Source: Cristatella mucedo (Eukaryota; Bryozoa; Phylactolaemata; Cristatellidae). Taken from it: 64,000 nt of DNA. Below the pieces are notes generated by a model. That model saw nothing but the letters and a program-made list of their open reading frames with translations. It did not search any database and had not been told where the DNA came from. Positions 37,116-46,712 of this stretch are shown here, one piece after another. The stretch is from assembly GCA_009760855.2 (NCBI GenBank), contig WPIO01000002.1, positions 10,674,501-10,738,500 on the forward strand, in the 5' to 3' direction. Each line of letters opens with the position of its first letter. The stretch's first letter is position 1. Position numbers and translations under genes: made by a program.

Positions 37116-37994
37116 GGGGGCAGATACTATATTTCGGCATCAGGACAGGAGAAATATCAATCGTGAGTCACACTTTATGTCACTTCGGTCGCCCTCCCAT
37201 TCAAAGTTCAGGCTCAGTCTCCTTGCTGAAAAATACCGAGCTCGGGTATGGGCAGCACTGAGCAGAGCTGGCACTTGAGTAGAGCTGCGAGCGAAGCTGG
37301 AACACGAAGCCACCAATAGGCATCTCAGTTTAGTCACCTGTATTTTCGCATGTCTGCTCATCAATGAGCCAGAAGTCGTGCTAACAGCTGCCAGCGGTGG
37401 CGCTGCTGCAGTTTCGCATTGCACCAGCCACCTGAATACTGGAGCGGAACTTTCTGTTCCTCCAACTTCTGATTGGGCATCTGGCTTGGTAGGGTGATAA
37501 GTCATCCTTCAGACACTGCACGTCAAGGATAACGTCGTTCGGAGGTAAGAATGGATTCCAAGACGATTTGATAAGGATAAACTCTTGGAGAAACAAATCC
37601 CATGCCCTCTGGTTAGATCCTGTGTGGTCAGTCGAAATGGATGAATGCAAGCGACATTTACCTCCGATTCAACTTCTCGAGTACGAAGTGTGTGCATAGT
37701 GTGGTGCTAAGAGCAACATTCATTGCCTGGAGAAAGCTACATATTTTTCCCTCTTGGATAAACAGTGGCTTTGTCTACTATTTCCCACCTCAAAGAGCAT
37801 TGTCTGCTGCTACTTCCTCAGCGATCGATGTGAATTGCATATACAGCTTAGAAACTCGATTGATTAACGATCCTTTTATCTTCGCTCGAGTCGCGTAAAG
37901 ACAGAAATGCATATATGTAGCCCTTCTTCCTCAAAAAATATGGTGGATCAGATGATTGATACCCGATTAACTTCTAATACTACCTAGCTTTCAT
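37116..37994. other. No gene recognised
   Basis: A 121-residue frame at 37140-37505 (minus) and others overlap. No motif or repeat is recognised. Confidence 0.35.
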
Positions 37995-39165
37995 CGAGTC
38001 GTTCTGACAGACGAGGCACTGGCTTTGTTCTAATCGTACTTGCCAGATCATGTTCAATCCGTGTCGTGTAGTTGTCAAGCCTCATCCAGCAGACCGTCAC
38101 AGCTTGAGTTCCGTAAGATTTTTTCTTGGTCCTTTGCTTTTCTCAAATTATATCGAGCCTTTGGGGAAAGCGATTCAGGCGCGTGGGATCGACTCTTACT
38201 ACTGTGCAGATTTTATTTGTCATTAAACCATCAAAATCCGCTGCAGCGTAGGTGATTAACTGAATGCTTGCCTTGCAACATTCGATTCCGGATGTCGGGC
38301 TATTCCCTTACACTAAACGACCATGAAACTAAATTTCTACTCGTACCCAAGCGTTCGGCTGGACTAGGAGACTTTGCTTATCTAATTGGTGACACTGTTT
38401 TGCGACTGTCACCACGTGATCGGAGTTTAGGTGTCCTCGTTGATAACTGCTTAAATTTTGAAAGTTTCATCAAAAAGACTGCCTCCAGAGCTAGCCATCA
38501 TGTTCAATCCCTATCTAAGATTAGGGACTGGCTATCACGATGGCTTGCAAGCAATTTAGTAAGCTCCATGAATCTGCCTCAGCTAGATCCTTGCAATTCC
38601 ATTTTGGCTTATGTCACTGCAGCTGGTGAGGAATATGGCTGCAAGGCTAGTCAACAAGTCCCAGAGCTTCAGCGTCTCGTGTCTCCTTTGCTGAAGGAGC
38701 TGCGACGGCTCATGGTTAATCAACAGATACAGTGAAGATTCTTTCGCTGACCCAGGAGACCCGCTGAGGCTGGCTCTTTCATACCGAGCTGAACTGATAC
38801 ACCAATTTCAGCCTCTTTGTGTCCCCAGGTCCTCAGTGGGTTAATGAAATAGCTTTTCCATTCTTCTCTTGAAGACCCTCGGAGACAGCAGCTTTGGTTT
38901 CTCTGCAAGTCCCAGCCGGCGGAACTCACTTCCACAACTCTTTCGTCGACCCTCCTGCTGCCTCCGAGTGTGGCACATCCTTTCCAGCAGACCCGAGCTG
39001 CCTTTTTCACGCTACGCAAAGTCTGTTGGCTACCGTTTGGGCACCTAAAGCCGCAGAGGCTTTGAGAGCCCTATAGAATGCTCTCCTGTGTAATACTTAA
39101 TAAGTCCTCGGGGCTTTCCGGAGTTACAGAAGGAGATACACAGCATTTTATTACTTACATAGTTA
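37995..39165 (+). mobile_element. LINE-B, 5'-truncated and decayed
   Basis: Starts near 'ctgacagacgaggcactggc'. RT remnants: 'DHVQSVSC', a C-motif region reduced to 'YYCADFICH', then one frame (38268-38735) with 'YSLTLNDHETKFLLVPK', 'RDRSLGVLVDNCLNFESFIKKTASRASHHVQSLSKIR' (shown at 38430-38525 in part) and 'VSPLLKELRRL'. The 3' UTR 'cgcaaagtctgttggctacc' and 'ggagttacagaaggagatac' is in the normal orientation. Confidence 0.87.
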
Positions 39166-39479
39166 ATCGTTAGTTGATGGTAAGTCGGAATATGTTTACT
39201 TTGAATTTTGTGACCTGCTCAGACACTTTTTAGCTTTAATCCGGACTTTCTAAAATGTTCTAGGAAGTCCTGGCTATTTTAAAGGGTCTAGATTGCCGCT
39301 GGAGAAGCGTCTTTTTAACGAACTCAATTGGCCTATCCAAAGTCTCCACAAGTCTTTCTCCACGGTTGGGCATCTAGTACATGCGTATGCACGGGTTTTG
39401 TACAAGAACGAGTATGTTTGTCCAGAATATAGAGGTGTATACACAAGCTTCGTACGTTCATGCTTATACTTAACATATA

Positions 39480-39480
39480 C

Positions 39481-39525
<45 letters not shown>

Positions 39526-39643
39526 TATATATATATGGTATATATATATACGTACGTATATACATATACATACACAAATTTATGTATAAAACATATATAT
39601 ATATATATATGTGTGTATATGTGTGTGTGCGTGTGTGCTTGTG

Positions 39644-39681
<38 letters not shown>

Positions 39682-39703
39682 GCGCGCGCGCGTGCGTGCG
39701 TGC

Positions 39704-39790
<87 letters not shown>
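39480..39790. repeat. Compound (TA)n / (GT)n microsatellite
   Basis: CA and TA repeats run to about 39610. They are followed by (GT)n at about 39640-39676, a (GC)-rich break, and a pure (TG)n tract from about 39706 to 39788. It causes false Cys-Val and Thr-His open frames. Confidence 0.96.
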
Positions 39791-39792
<2 letters not shown>

Positions 39793-40224
39793 ATGTGCAG
39801 TGCATCAATGCAGGTTTAAAGCTCCTGAAATTTCTAGAGCGAACGTTTCATCATCGCGGGAATGCAAAATTACACTGCAGCTATCCTTATGCTTGCTTGT
39901 TGATTAAGCTTGCTGTTATTTTGCAGGCTCGCTCTGCTTCATCGTTACCAAAAATCTCCGTCCAATCGCACCGGCTTGCCAAGAAACGAACAGATGAGTA
40001 GCTAGGACTAGATGATCTGGAGCCAGAATTCCGGGGGGGGGAGATGGGTGGTTGGTTGGCTCGTCTCCAGAGAGCGACGCGAGCCTGGCCGTGACCGGCA
40101 GATCGTCTCCCGTGGAGTGAGCATCCCTCCGGAGACTTCAGCGCTTCATAATAATAATATAATAATAATTCACTTGATAAAGCGCCCTCAGAGAACTTAA
40201 TCTCTCTCTAGGCGCTTTACATTT

Positions 40225-40397
40225 GAGCCATGATGGCACACTAGGTAAGGCGGTTGCTTTCACGACTTCCGTCCCGAGGTCGTGGGTTCGATTCCTGTGG
40301 TGGGCGATTCTTTATCGCCACTGCAAGCGGTGGTGATAGCCGTAAAGGCTCTTCTGTCGCTATACAAAAAGAGGCTGTTTAATCAGCTAGGATTTTT
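40225..40397 (+). mobile_element. SINE-A nested in LINE-A 3' UTR
   Basis: Best-preserved SINE-A. Head 'gagccatgatggcacactag', A box TGGCACACTAGG, B box GGTTCGATTCC, body 'ctttatcgccactgcaagcg', tail 'ctatacaaaaagaggctgtt', 'taatcagctagga' plus T run. It is bounded by a 9-bp direct repeat TTTACATTT (40216-40224 and 40398-40406), the LINE-A sequence at the insertion point. It therefore entered after this LINE-A copy. Confidence 0.95.
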
Positions 40398-40735
40398 TTT
40401 ACATTTGCTGCAAAGTGAAATGCAATTGAATGGTAAGTAAAATCATGCTTGAAAAACAAACGAAATGAATAATATGGTTAGGGGTGACATGCACAGGGTC
40501 AGCATGCAAATGTGGTTAGTGGCAGCATGCACAGTGTCAGCACGCAAAAGCACATCAAGGACGAATCACAGGGACCCACTAAATGCTGTCCTAAATAGGT
40601 GTGTTTTTAGGTTCCTTTTAAATGTGGTCAGGTCAGGGGATGTTCTGACGCAGGTCGGGAGGGAGTTCCAGGCTTTGGGAGCATATGAACTAAATGCACG
40701 GTTTCCAAAGGATTTAAGGTTTGTATGAGGTATTT

Positions 40736-42367
40736 CTAGACTGTTGGATTCCGAAAAACGGGTGGTACGATGCTTGGCCTGATGGGGTAATGATCTGACT
40801 GATAGGCTGGAGCCATAGAATGAAGGGACCTAAAAGTGAGCGACAAAACCTTGAAGTCAATCCGTTGCTTGACTGGTAGCCAGTGCAGGTCGGCGAGAAG
40901 TGGAGTAATGTGGCAATTGCGATGCTCACACCAGACAAGCCTAGCTGCAGAGTTTTGCACCAGCTGCAATCGCCTGATCGCACATGCTGGTAGGCCAGTA
41001 AGCAGTGAGTTGCAGAAGTCGAGACGGGATGTCACGAATGCATGGACCAACTTAGATGTGGTATCCTTATCTAAACAAGCCCGAATTTTAGCAATGTTAT
41101 GAATCTGAAAATAGGCAGATTTGACTGTGGAGCTGACATCGTCGTCTAACGAGAGGTCGCTTTGGAATATGACACCTAGATTTCGAGCTGATTCAACTGG
41201 AGATATGCTGGCAGGGCCAATTTTGAGCATCAGCCTTTCCAATCTCTGGATCACACTGGGTTTGCCCATAACTAGTAGGTTAGTTTTATCATCGTTAAGT
41301 TTTAGAAAATTTGCTGCCATCCATGTGCGGATATCATCAATGCATGCAGCTAGTGAGTTTAGAGAATTTGAGGTGCTCGAAGGCTGGGAGGGATCAAAGC
41401 AAAGGTACAACTGAGTGTCATTCGCGTATAAGTGAAAGCCTACATTGTGCTTGGCAATCACATCAGCAAGAGGGAGAGTATAAACCGTGAAAAGAACCGG
41501 ACCTAGCACGGAGCCCTGAGGTACTCCATATTTCAGAGGTACTTCAGATGATCTTTGTCCATTCACGTCAATACTCTGGAGTCTGCCACTGAGATAGGAC
41601 CTGAACCACTGCAGAGCAGTGCCAGTGATGCCCAGGCGAGATGAGAGGCGCTCTAGAAGAACTTTGTGATCGATGGTATCAAAAGCTGCGGAAAGATCGA
41701 GCAAATCAAGCAGAGACACTCTACCCGGGTCTGCATTCCTAAGTAGGTCGTTGTATACCCGAAGCAATGCTGACTCTGTGGAGTGATTAGCTCTAAAGCC
41801 AGACTGGAACTTACTAGCAAGGTGTGAGGTTTCGATATACGAGTTCAGCTGGTCTGCCACGACCTGTTCGAGTGTCTTTGATAGGAATGGTAGAAGGGAA
41901 ACTGGGGGGTAGTTGCTTAAGTTCTCTTGGTCAAGTGTAGCTTTCTTGAGAAGTGGTCTGACTACAGCTTTCTTGAAAGGTGCTGGGACATGAGCTGAGG
42001 CTAATGACATATTAATGATGTTAGTTATGCATGGCAGCAGCAGATCAATGCAACGTAGGAGCAGGACAGTGGGAATAGGGTCCAGAGGACTTGTTGTCTT
42101 CTTTGATTGAGATATGAACTTTAGGACTAGATGATTAGTGACCTGCTTAAATGCAGACATTGAGGTGCAGCCAGGAACCGAGGAACAGCATTCTAGTGGG
42201 GAGGTTGTCATCGCAGGGATGGATTCCCTGATCTTGTCTATCTTCTGCACAAGGAATCGAGAGAAGCGATCGGCTAGATCATCATTAGGATCATCAGGTA
42301 AGGAGCTAATCTGGGAACGGTTGAGGAAATGGTTTATTGTCGACATCAGCATTTTTGGATTGTGCAT
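40736..42367 (-). CDS. LINE-A reverse transcriptase ORF (inactive copy)
   Basis: A 543-codon frame; in-frame sequence continues upstream without a Met to about 42472. Residue ranges are rough. 1-110: linker region. 110-160: 'FKKAVVRPLLKKATLDQENL' and 'PVSLLPFLSKTLEQVV'. 185-200: 'FQSGFRANHSTESALLRV'. 215-235: 'LLDLSAAFDTIDHKVLLERL' (motif A Asp). 280-300: '[14 protein letters not shown]'. About 315: '[11 protein letters not shown]'. 345-365: '[17 protein letters not shown]'. 440-460: '[12 protein letters not shown]'. In motif C the first Asp of YADD is Asn, which should abolish polymerisation. The frame ends in TAG where the 25 kb copy has TAC, so the C-terminal 'SYAPKAWNSLP' region is out of the product. 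Start codon choice is arbitrary. Confidence 0.88.
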   Translation of the reverse strand: MHNPKMLMSTINHFLNRSQISSLPDDPNDDLADRFSRFLVQKIDKIRESIPAMTTSPLECCSSVPGCTSMSAFKQVTNHLVLKFISQSKKTTSPLDPIPTVLLLRCIDLLLPCITNIINMSLASAHVPAPFKKAVVRPLLKKATLDQENLSNYPPVSLLPFLSKTLEQVVADQLNSYIETSHLASKFQSGFRANHSTESALLRVYNDLLRNADPGRVSLLDLLDLSAAFDTIDHKVLLERLSSRLGITGTALQWFRSYLSGRLQSIDVNGQRSSEVPLKYGVPQGSVLGPVLFTVYTLPLADVIAKHNVGFHLYANDTQLYLCFDPSQPSSTSNSLNSLAACIDDIRTWMAANFLKLNDDKTNLLVMGKPSVIQRLERLMLKIGPASISPVESARNLGVIFQSDLSLDDDVSSTVKSAYFQIHNIAKIRACLDKDTTSKLVHAFVTSRLDFCNSLLTGLPACAIRRLQLVQNSAARLVWCEHRNCHITPLLADLHWLPVKQRIDFKVLSLTFRSLHSMAPAYQSDHYPIRPSIVPPVFRNPTV

Positions 42368-42474
42368 CTGTGATTCAACAATGTTTTTATAAAAACTAGA
42401 CTTAGCCTTTGCTAGGATCGATTGGTACGACCTACAGTAGTCTTCATATGCCTGTTCATAAAATGGTCTGACGT

Positions 42475-43354
42475 TTCAGCGGCATTTGGCGCCAACACTT
42501 TCGATCGCGCGAAGCGTTGGTTAGCAGCATGCTGCATCGGTGGGGTACGGGCCTCGGGGCTACCCTCGCGGCCTCGGACCCCCACAGCTTCGAGACGGAC
42601 CGGACCGGACCGGACGCTTCGCTGCGCGACCGTGTAAGTTGCGAGCAAGGCTGCGTGTCTTTTAGGCTGCTCAGCCGCGACTCAAAGCCAGCCCAACTTC
42701 ATGACGATTTATGGATCGGGAGCTGCGAGATCTAAAATGCCAGAGGCAGATGGAGCTAGCGCAGCCTGCAGCCAGCGCGGACCGCAGAGCATCGACTTCC
42801 TTGACAGTGGGCTGTGAAGCCTACCAACCACCGGCGGGAGGAGGAGGCGCCAAGTAACTCCATCGGGATGAGCCCAACAGTAGGGGGTCCGCGGCAGGTT
42901 AACGGTCCGCCTCCCTATTATGGGACTTCCGGATCATTTGCGGCGACTGAATAGCGCATTTCTCGGCTCACAATTCGAGCTGCCAGCCCCACGCGAATGC
43001 GAAGCCAAGCATTTGTCCGCGATCAAACCGAGGAGGGGGTGTGACACCTGCCGTTTCGCGGATTAAGAGGCCAGTTCTCCCTCCGGTCTCCCTATCCGCA
43101 ACCCCTCCCAATTAGCAGCTCGGCGACCCGAGGTCAGGAAAGTCAAATGCCCATAAGCCCAAGCATCCGCCCAGTTGTCGGGCGATACTAGTGCTGGCGG
43201 ACGTAGCGTAGCGCTGGATTCTTTCCGTACGGCTGCCGATTACGATGTTCGAGTATCGCTTGGAATTCGGATTTTAAGGACTTCTGCTTCGCAGTACGAC
43301 GGTGTCGTCTTGAGTGTTCGTCTCGTTGTCATTTGCGTCATTTAAAGAGCACTG
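42475..43354 (+). promoter_or_regulatory. Likely promoter and 5' UTR of the misshapen-family kinase gene
   Basis: G+C- and CpG-rich sequence begins at the LINE-A edge and runs past exon 1 to about 43930. It holds short CCGGA repeats at 42595-42615. No TATA box is obvious. The start of transcription cannot be placed. An in-frame TAA at 43343-43345 shows that the coding ATG at 43355 is the first usable one in its frame. Before the LINE-A insertion, the CpG-rich block at 40012-40136 would have been contiguous with this one. Confidence 0.5.
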
Positions 43355-43408
43355 ATGGCTCAAAGCTTGAACGCGAATCTCGGCGACATAGACCTCAGCC
43401 AGCTAAAG
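43355..43408 (+). CDS. Misshapen/MAP4K4-TNIK-MINK1 kinase, coding exon 1
   Basis: This exon encodes 18 residues, MAQSLNANLGDIDLSQLK, and ends exactly at a GTAAGG splice donor (43409). The 'DIDLSxL' ending followed by exon 2 '[18 protein letters not shown]' is the conserved N-terminus of the GCK-IV family of Ste20 kinases (misshapen in flies; MAP4K4, TNIK and MINK1 in vertebrates). These cytoplasmic kinases act upstream of JNK and on the cytoskeleton. Start choice: an in-frame TAA lies four codons upstream, +4 is G, and the length matches the family's 17-20-residue leader. Phase is 0. The non-vertebrate context suggests a single pre-duplication orthologue, so the symbol is a family label. Confidence 0.9.
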
Positions 43409-44388
43409 GTAAGGCAACTGCTGTGAATGCATAAATTGGACGGGTCGACGCGAGAGGGAGAGGCGCATGACAGCTGCTGCACTATCGCGGCCTACGGGGT
43501 GCACTACCTCGTAAGAGGAGGAATCGATTCTGCCGCCGCAGCTGGTGGCGGGGGGGGGGGGATGCTGCGTTGGGTTATGCTGCGAGTCATGAAATGCCCT
43601 GACGTGGGTTGGCCCCGGCGTTTAAACGGGCGGAGATGTGCTGTCGCTAACTGGTCGGGTGGCAATCTGGCTTCTCCGATTGTCCGGCAGAGAGCTGCCT
43701 CACCTCCGATGAAAGATTTGTAGGTCAGCCAGCCCAACGTTGGTAGTCCAGTTATTTGATGTCGCCTGTGTGCTGCGACCGCCGACCGACTCCGCACGGC
43801 GGCGGCTGCGCACGATCAAACCTACCGCGCCCCGCCGTCGTCGGCAAGCGATGCCTTCTGCCGCAGATTCGGGTCTTCGAAGGTTGCTCGTGCGACTGCC
43901 GATGCCGTAAGGCCGCAATCGATAGATAGTCTTATGTGTTTCTAATTGACTGTCGCAGATTTGGAATCTTGTTGTCTCTGTATGTATGCGGTCCTCTGGA
44001 TCGGCGGTAGCTTTTTGGAATTATCGGCCGCGGCTTCGACCGTGTCCGGATGCTGAAAGCGTAAAACGTTTGAGCTTCTCTCATTGGTGACTTTTCTTTG
44101 TACACAGAGCGCCTTTCTTAGCACTTTTATTGGTTCATACTGTGACTCTTGTGACTCTCTGTGACTCTCTGGTGACTCTCTTTTCCCGCAGACTCTATCT
44201 GTATCTCTCCTTCCTGCCCTCTCCTCTTCCACTCGCCTCGCCTGTCTCTCACTATTTTTGCATCGTGCTTCCGTCCCCTCATGTCCTTCACATCCTCCTC
44301 ATTCTGCTGCTGTTTGACCTCTTGGATTTTTGATGAGACCCAATTCTAGCTTTCGTCAGCCTTTTGGCTATGGATTTGTGGCTGTGCG

Positions 44389-44440
44389 AGTGTGTGTGTG
44401 TGTGTGTGTGTTGTGTGTATGTGTGTGTGTATGTGTGGGG
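44389..44440. repeat. (TG)n microsatellite
   Basis: About 50 bp of interrupted TG repeat in intron 1. Confidence 0.93.
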
Positions 44441-44507
44441 CGGGTGCTCAGCTATTGGGTGGCAGCTAAGCAATTTATAATAATAATAAATAGTAGAATG
44501 ATTGCCC

Positions 44508-44580
44508 CTGGGTCATAGCTCAGCAGGTAAGGTGCTTACCCAGGTCGTGGGTTCGAATCCTGCAGTGGGCAATCCTATAG
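44508..44580 (+). mobile_element. tRNA-derived SINE head with intact A and B boxes
   Basis: 'gtcatagctcagcaggtaag' contains a perfect A box (TAGCTCAGCAGG), and 'gtgggttcgaatcctgcag' a perfect B box (GGTTCGAATCC). The distance between the boxes is about 8-9 bases too short for a normal tRNA, and no acceptor stem forms. It is therefore a SINE head and not a tRNA gene. It is related to the heads at 59690 and of SINE-B. It is followed by old LINE-A sequence. Confidence 0.75.
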
Positions 44581-44619
44581 CATGTCGGTTGGTTTGTGCA
44601 CAAACAGTGTCTGCCACTT

Positions 44620-45565
44620 ACGACAAATAACGGGACAAAACAATGCTGTGAGGTAGGTTCTAGCTTCTTTTTAAATGACGTCAAGTCAGGGGATGTTGTG
44701 ACGTAGCAGTCTGGAGTAAGTTGCAGTCTTTGGGAGCACACGAAGGAGTTTGAACACGGTCTCCAAAGGATTTGAGCTGTTATTGGCACAGCTGATCAAC
44801 TTGAGTCAGAGTAGAGTATGCTTCGATGCTAAACCTGATTAGGACGCATTTCGGATAGATATACGCTGGGCAAGAGAACAAAGTGAATGGCAGAGCCGTG
44901 AAAACGATACACTGCATGGTGGGGAGCCAGTTTAGGTCGAGAGCAGTGATGAGTATTAGTTTCGGTGCTCACAACTAACAAGCCTAGCTGCCGAGTTTTG
45001 CTCCAATTACAAGCCTCTTATTGCATAGGCCGGAAAATCGGCAGATGCTGACAGCAAAAGTCTAGACGAGATGTCATTTATGGATGAGCTTGGCTGTGGC
45101 ATCTTTATCAAAGCAAGTCCAAATTTTTGCAATGTTGCTCTGTTGAAATTAGGCAGCTTGTGGCTGTGGAGCTGATTTGGTCGTTAAGTGAAACCCACAT
45201 TGAGGGTTAGGCTTTCCGGTTTCCACATGAAACAATGGTTTTCCAATCATGTTGATTTTATCGTCTGTCAAGTCGAGGAGGTTTGCTACCATCTAATCGC
45301 TAATGTCAGCTATACACACTACAAAGTAGTTGAGAGAGCACCTCATGCCTGAAGGTCGGGAGGGATCGAAGCTCAGGTATAACAGTTTTTATCGTCTACA
45401 AAAAATGACAGCTTCGATTTTGCTTGATAACATCGGTTTGAGGTAGAGTATAATTTGTGAAACGAAGTGGACATAAAGCAAATCCCGTGGATACCCCATG
45501 CTTAAAAGGCTCAGTCGATGACCGTCGACTGTTGACATCTGCTCCCTGAAATCTCCCCACTGTGG
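44620..45565 (-). mobile_element. Old LINE-A copy
   Basis: Minus-strand similarity in order: 'ttctttttaaatgacgtcaa', 'tcaggggatgttgtgacgta', 'tctccaaaggatttgagctg', 'caagcctagctgccgagttt', 'catctttatcaaagcaagtc', 'gaaggtcgggagggatcgaa', 'aaggctcagtcgatgaccgt'. It spans the 3' UTR into the RT domain. No open frame survives. Confidence 0.8.
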
Positions 45566-46557
45566 TAGTACTGAAACCGACTGTAGTGAAGTGTTTCTTG
45601 ATGCATAGGCACTCAAAAACGAAGACTGCACTGGCGCTTAAAGACCAGTTTGCCCTCGGACATTGTTCACCTACCTAGGGACGTTGTTCACTTGCTAGGG
45701 ATCGCCTGGCTACCCATGGCACCACCGGAAAGCACTACCAATGTGCCTAGGTCGTACCTCCCCTCTGGTAACGATGATGGCAGCCAATCCACGCAGGCTG
45801 TGTCGTTGCATGATGTTGTATGCATTGCTCTTAAGTATGCGTGACCCGAGCTGGTATTTCCTTAGGGGCCCATTTACTAAAGAAATGTGGGAGCAGTGCA
45901 CTGGAGATGCTTGGCACCCCAGCTTCTGTCGAATGAGCCTGTTGTGGATGCTCCCTTGGCTTTGAGAGCAGTATTAATTGTCACTGCTTTTATAGGCCAG
46001 TGTGCTCAGCGCTTGCGTGGAGGCATGCCCTTCGAAGGTACGATGGTTTTAGAGATGGTTCTCGGATGGGAGGTAAGGCCAATATTGCTGGTTCTGTCGT
46101 TAGGCTGGAGGAGGACGAGCTCATTGTGAGTTTTCCTGCTGAGCATTCCAGGAAATGAGAGGTGAAGCCTGCCGAGAACTAGCTTGCTGTCTGTCCCTTG
46201 CTAATGGCAGCCATCCGGCCGGCCGGTGGGGGCATTGGCAAATAAGGCACGGTGGTGCGTGCAGGAGCAATTGGCACGTACTTGGAATGAGGGGATGCTG
46301 CAAGACGACGTGAGCTCGCAAGGGATATCTGAATGAGGGAGCCCCGAGTGTTGGATTGGCAAGCTTAAACTTGTGTGCAAGCAGCCAGCATAGGCATAGC
46401 AGGAAGCTGCCGCCTGCCAGCTGAGCTTGCTTGGCAATAGTGGGAGTGGAGCCGAGTTGGCTCCGAGCAACCCAGAGTCAATGGCTGCTGCATGGAGAAG
46501 CCAGCAGGTGAATCAGCTAGTTGATTGTAGAGTGCCACAGACCTCCTTACTCATCCC
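45566..46557. other. Intronic unique sequence
   Basis: No repeat or exon recognised. Short frames on both strands overlap. Confidence 0.4.
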
Positions 46558-46712
46558 CAGCTGCAGCAGCACTGGCAGCCAAAGCAGCAGCGCCAGCAGC
46601 CACAGTAGCAGCACCGGCACCCACAGCACCAGCACCAGCAGCCACAGCAGGACCACCGGCACCCACAGCAATAGCACCAGCAGCCACAGAAGGACCAGCA
46701 GCATCAGTAGCA
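46558..46712 (+). repeat. 21-bp minisatellite with alternating variants (42-bp higher-order unit)
   Basis: Successive 21-mers end alternately in 'ccggcacccacag' and 'ccagcagccacag', so two unit types alternate. It is flanked by a looser CAG/CCAGCAG-rich zone. It produces Ala/Pro-rich, Ser/Thr-rich and Leu/Val-rich frames on the two strands, none of which is supported as coding. Confidence 0.8.

Larger units (their letters stand above)
40144..42474 (-). mobile_element. LINE-A, best copy, inserted in the kinase 5' flank
   Basis: Minus-strand L2/CR1-type LINE, 5'-truncated: its open frame begins in the linker before the RT and there is no endonuclease. It ends in the AAAGCGCC/GGCGCTTT hairpin and an (ATT)n tail. 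A 7-bp direct repeat TTCAGCG flanks it (40137-40143 and 42475-42481), fitting a target-site duplication. The flanks are both CpG-rich, so it split one host segment upstream of the kinase gene. A SINE-A copy sits inside its 3' UTR. Confidence 0.93.

Noticed and set aside
39460-40001. Cys-Val, Tyr-Ile and Thr-His repeat frames
   Set aside because: They are translations of the compound TA/GT microsatellite in several frames.
44508-44580. Functional tRNA gene
   Set aside because: A and B boxes are perfect, but the spacing is about 8-9 bases short and no acceptor stem forms, so it is a SINE head.
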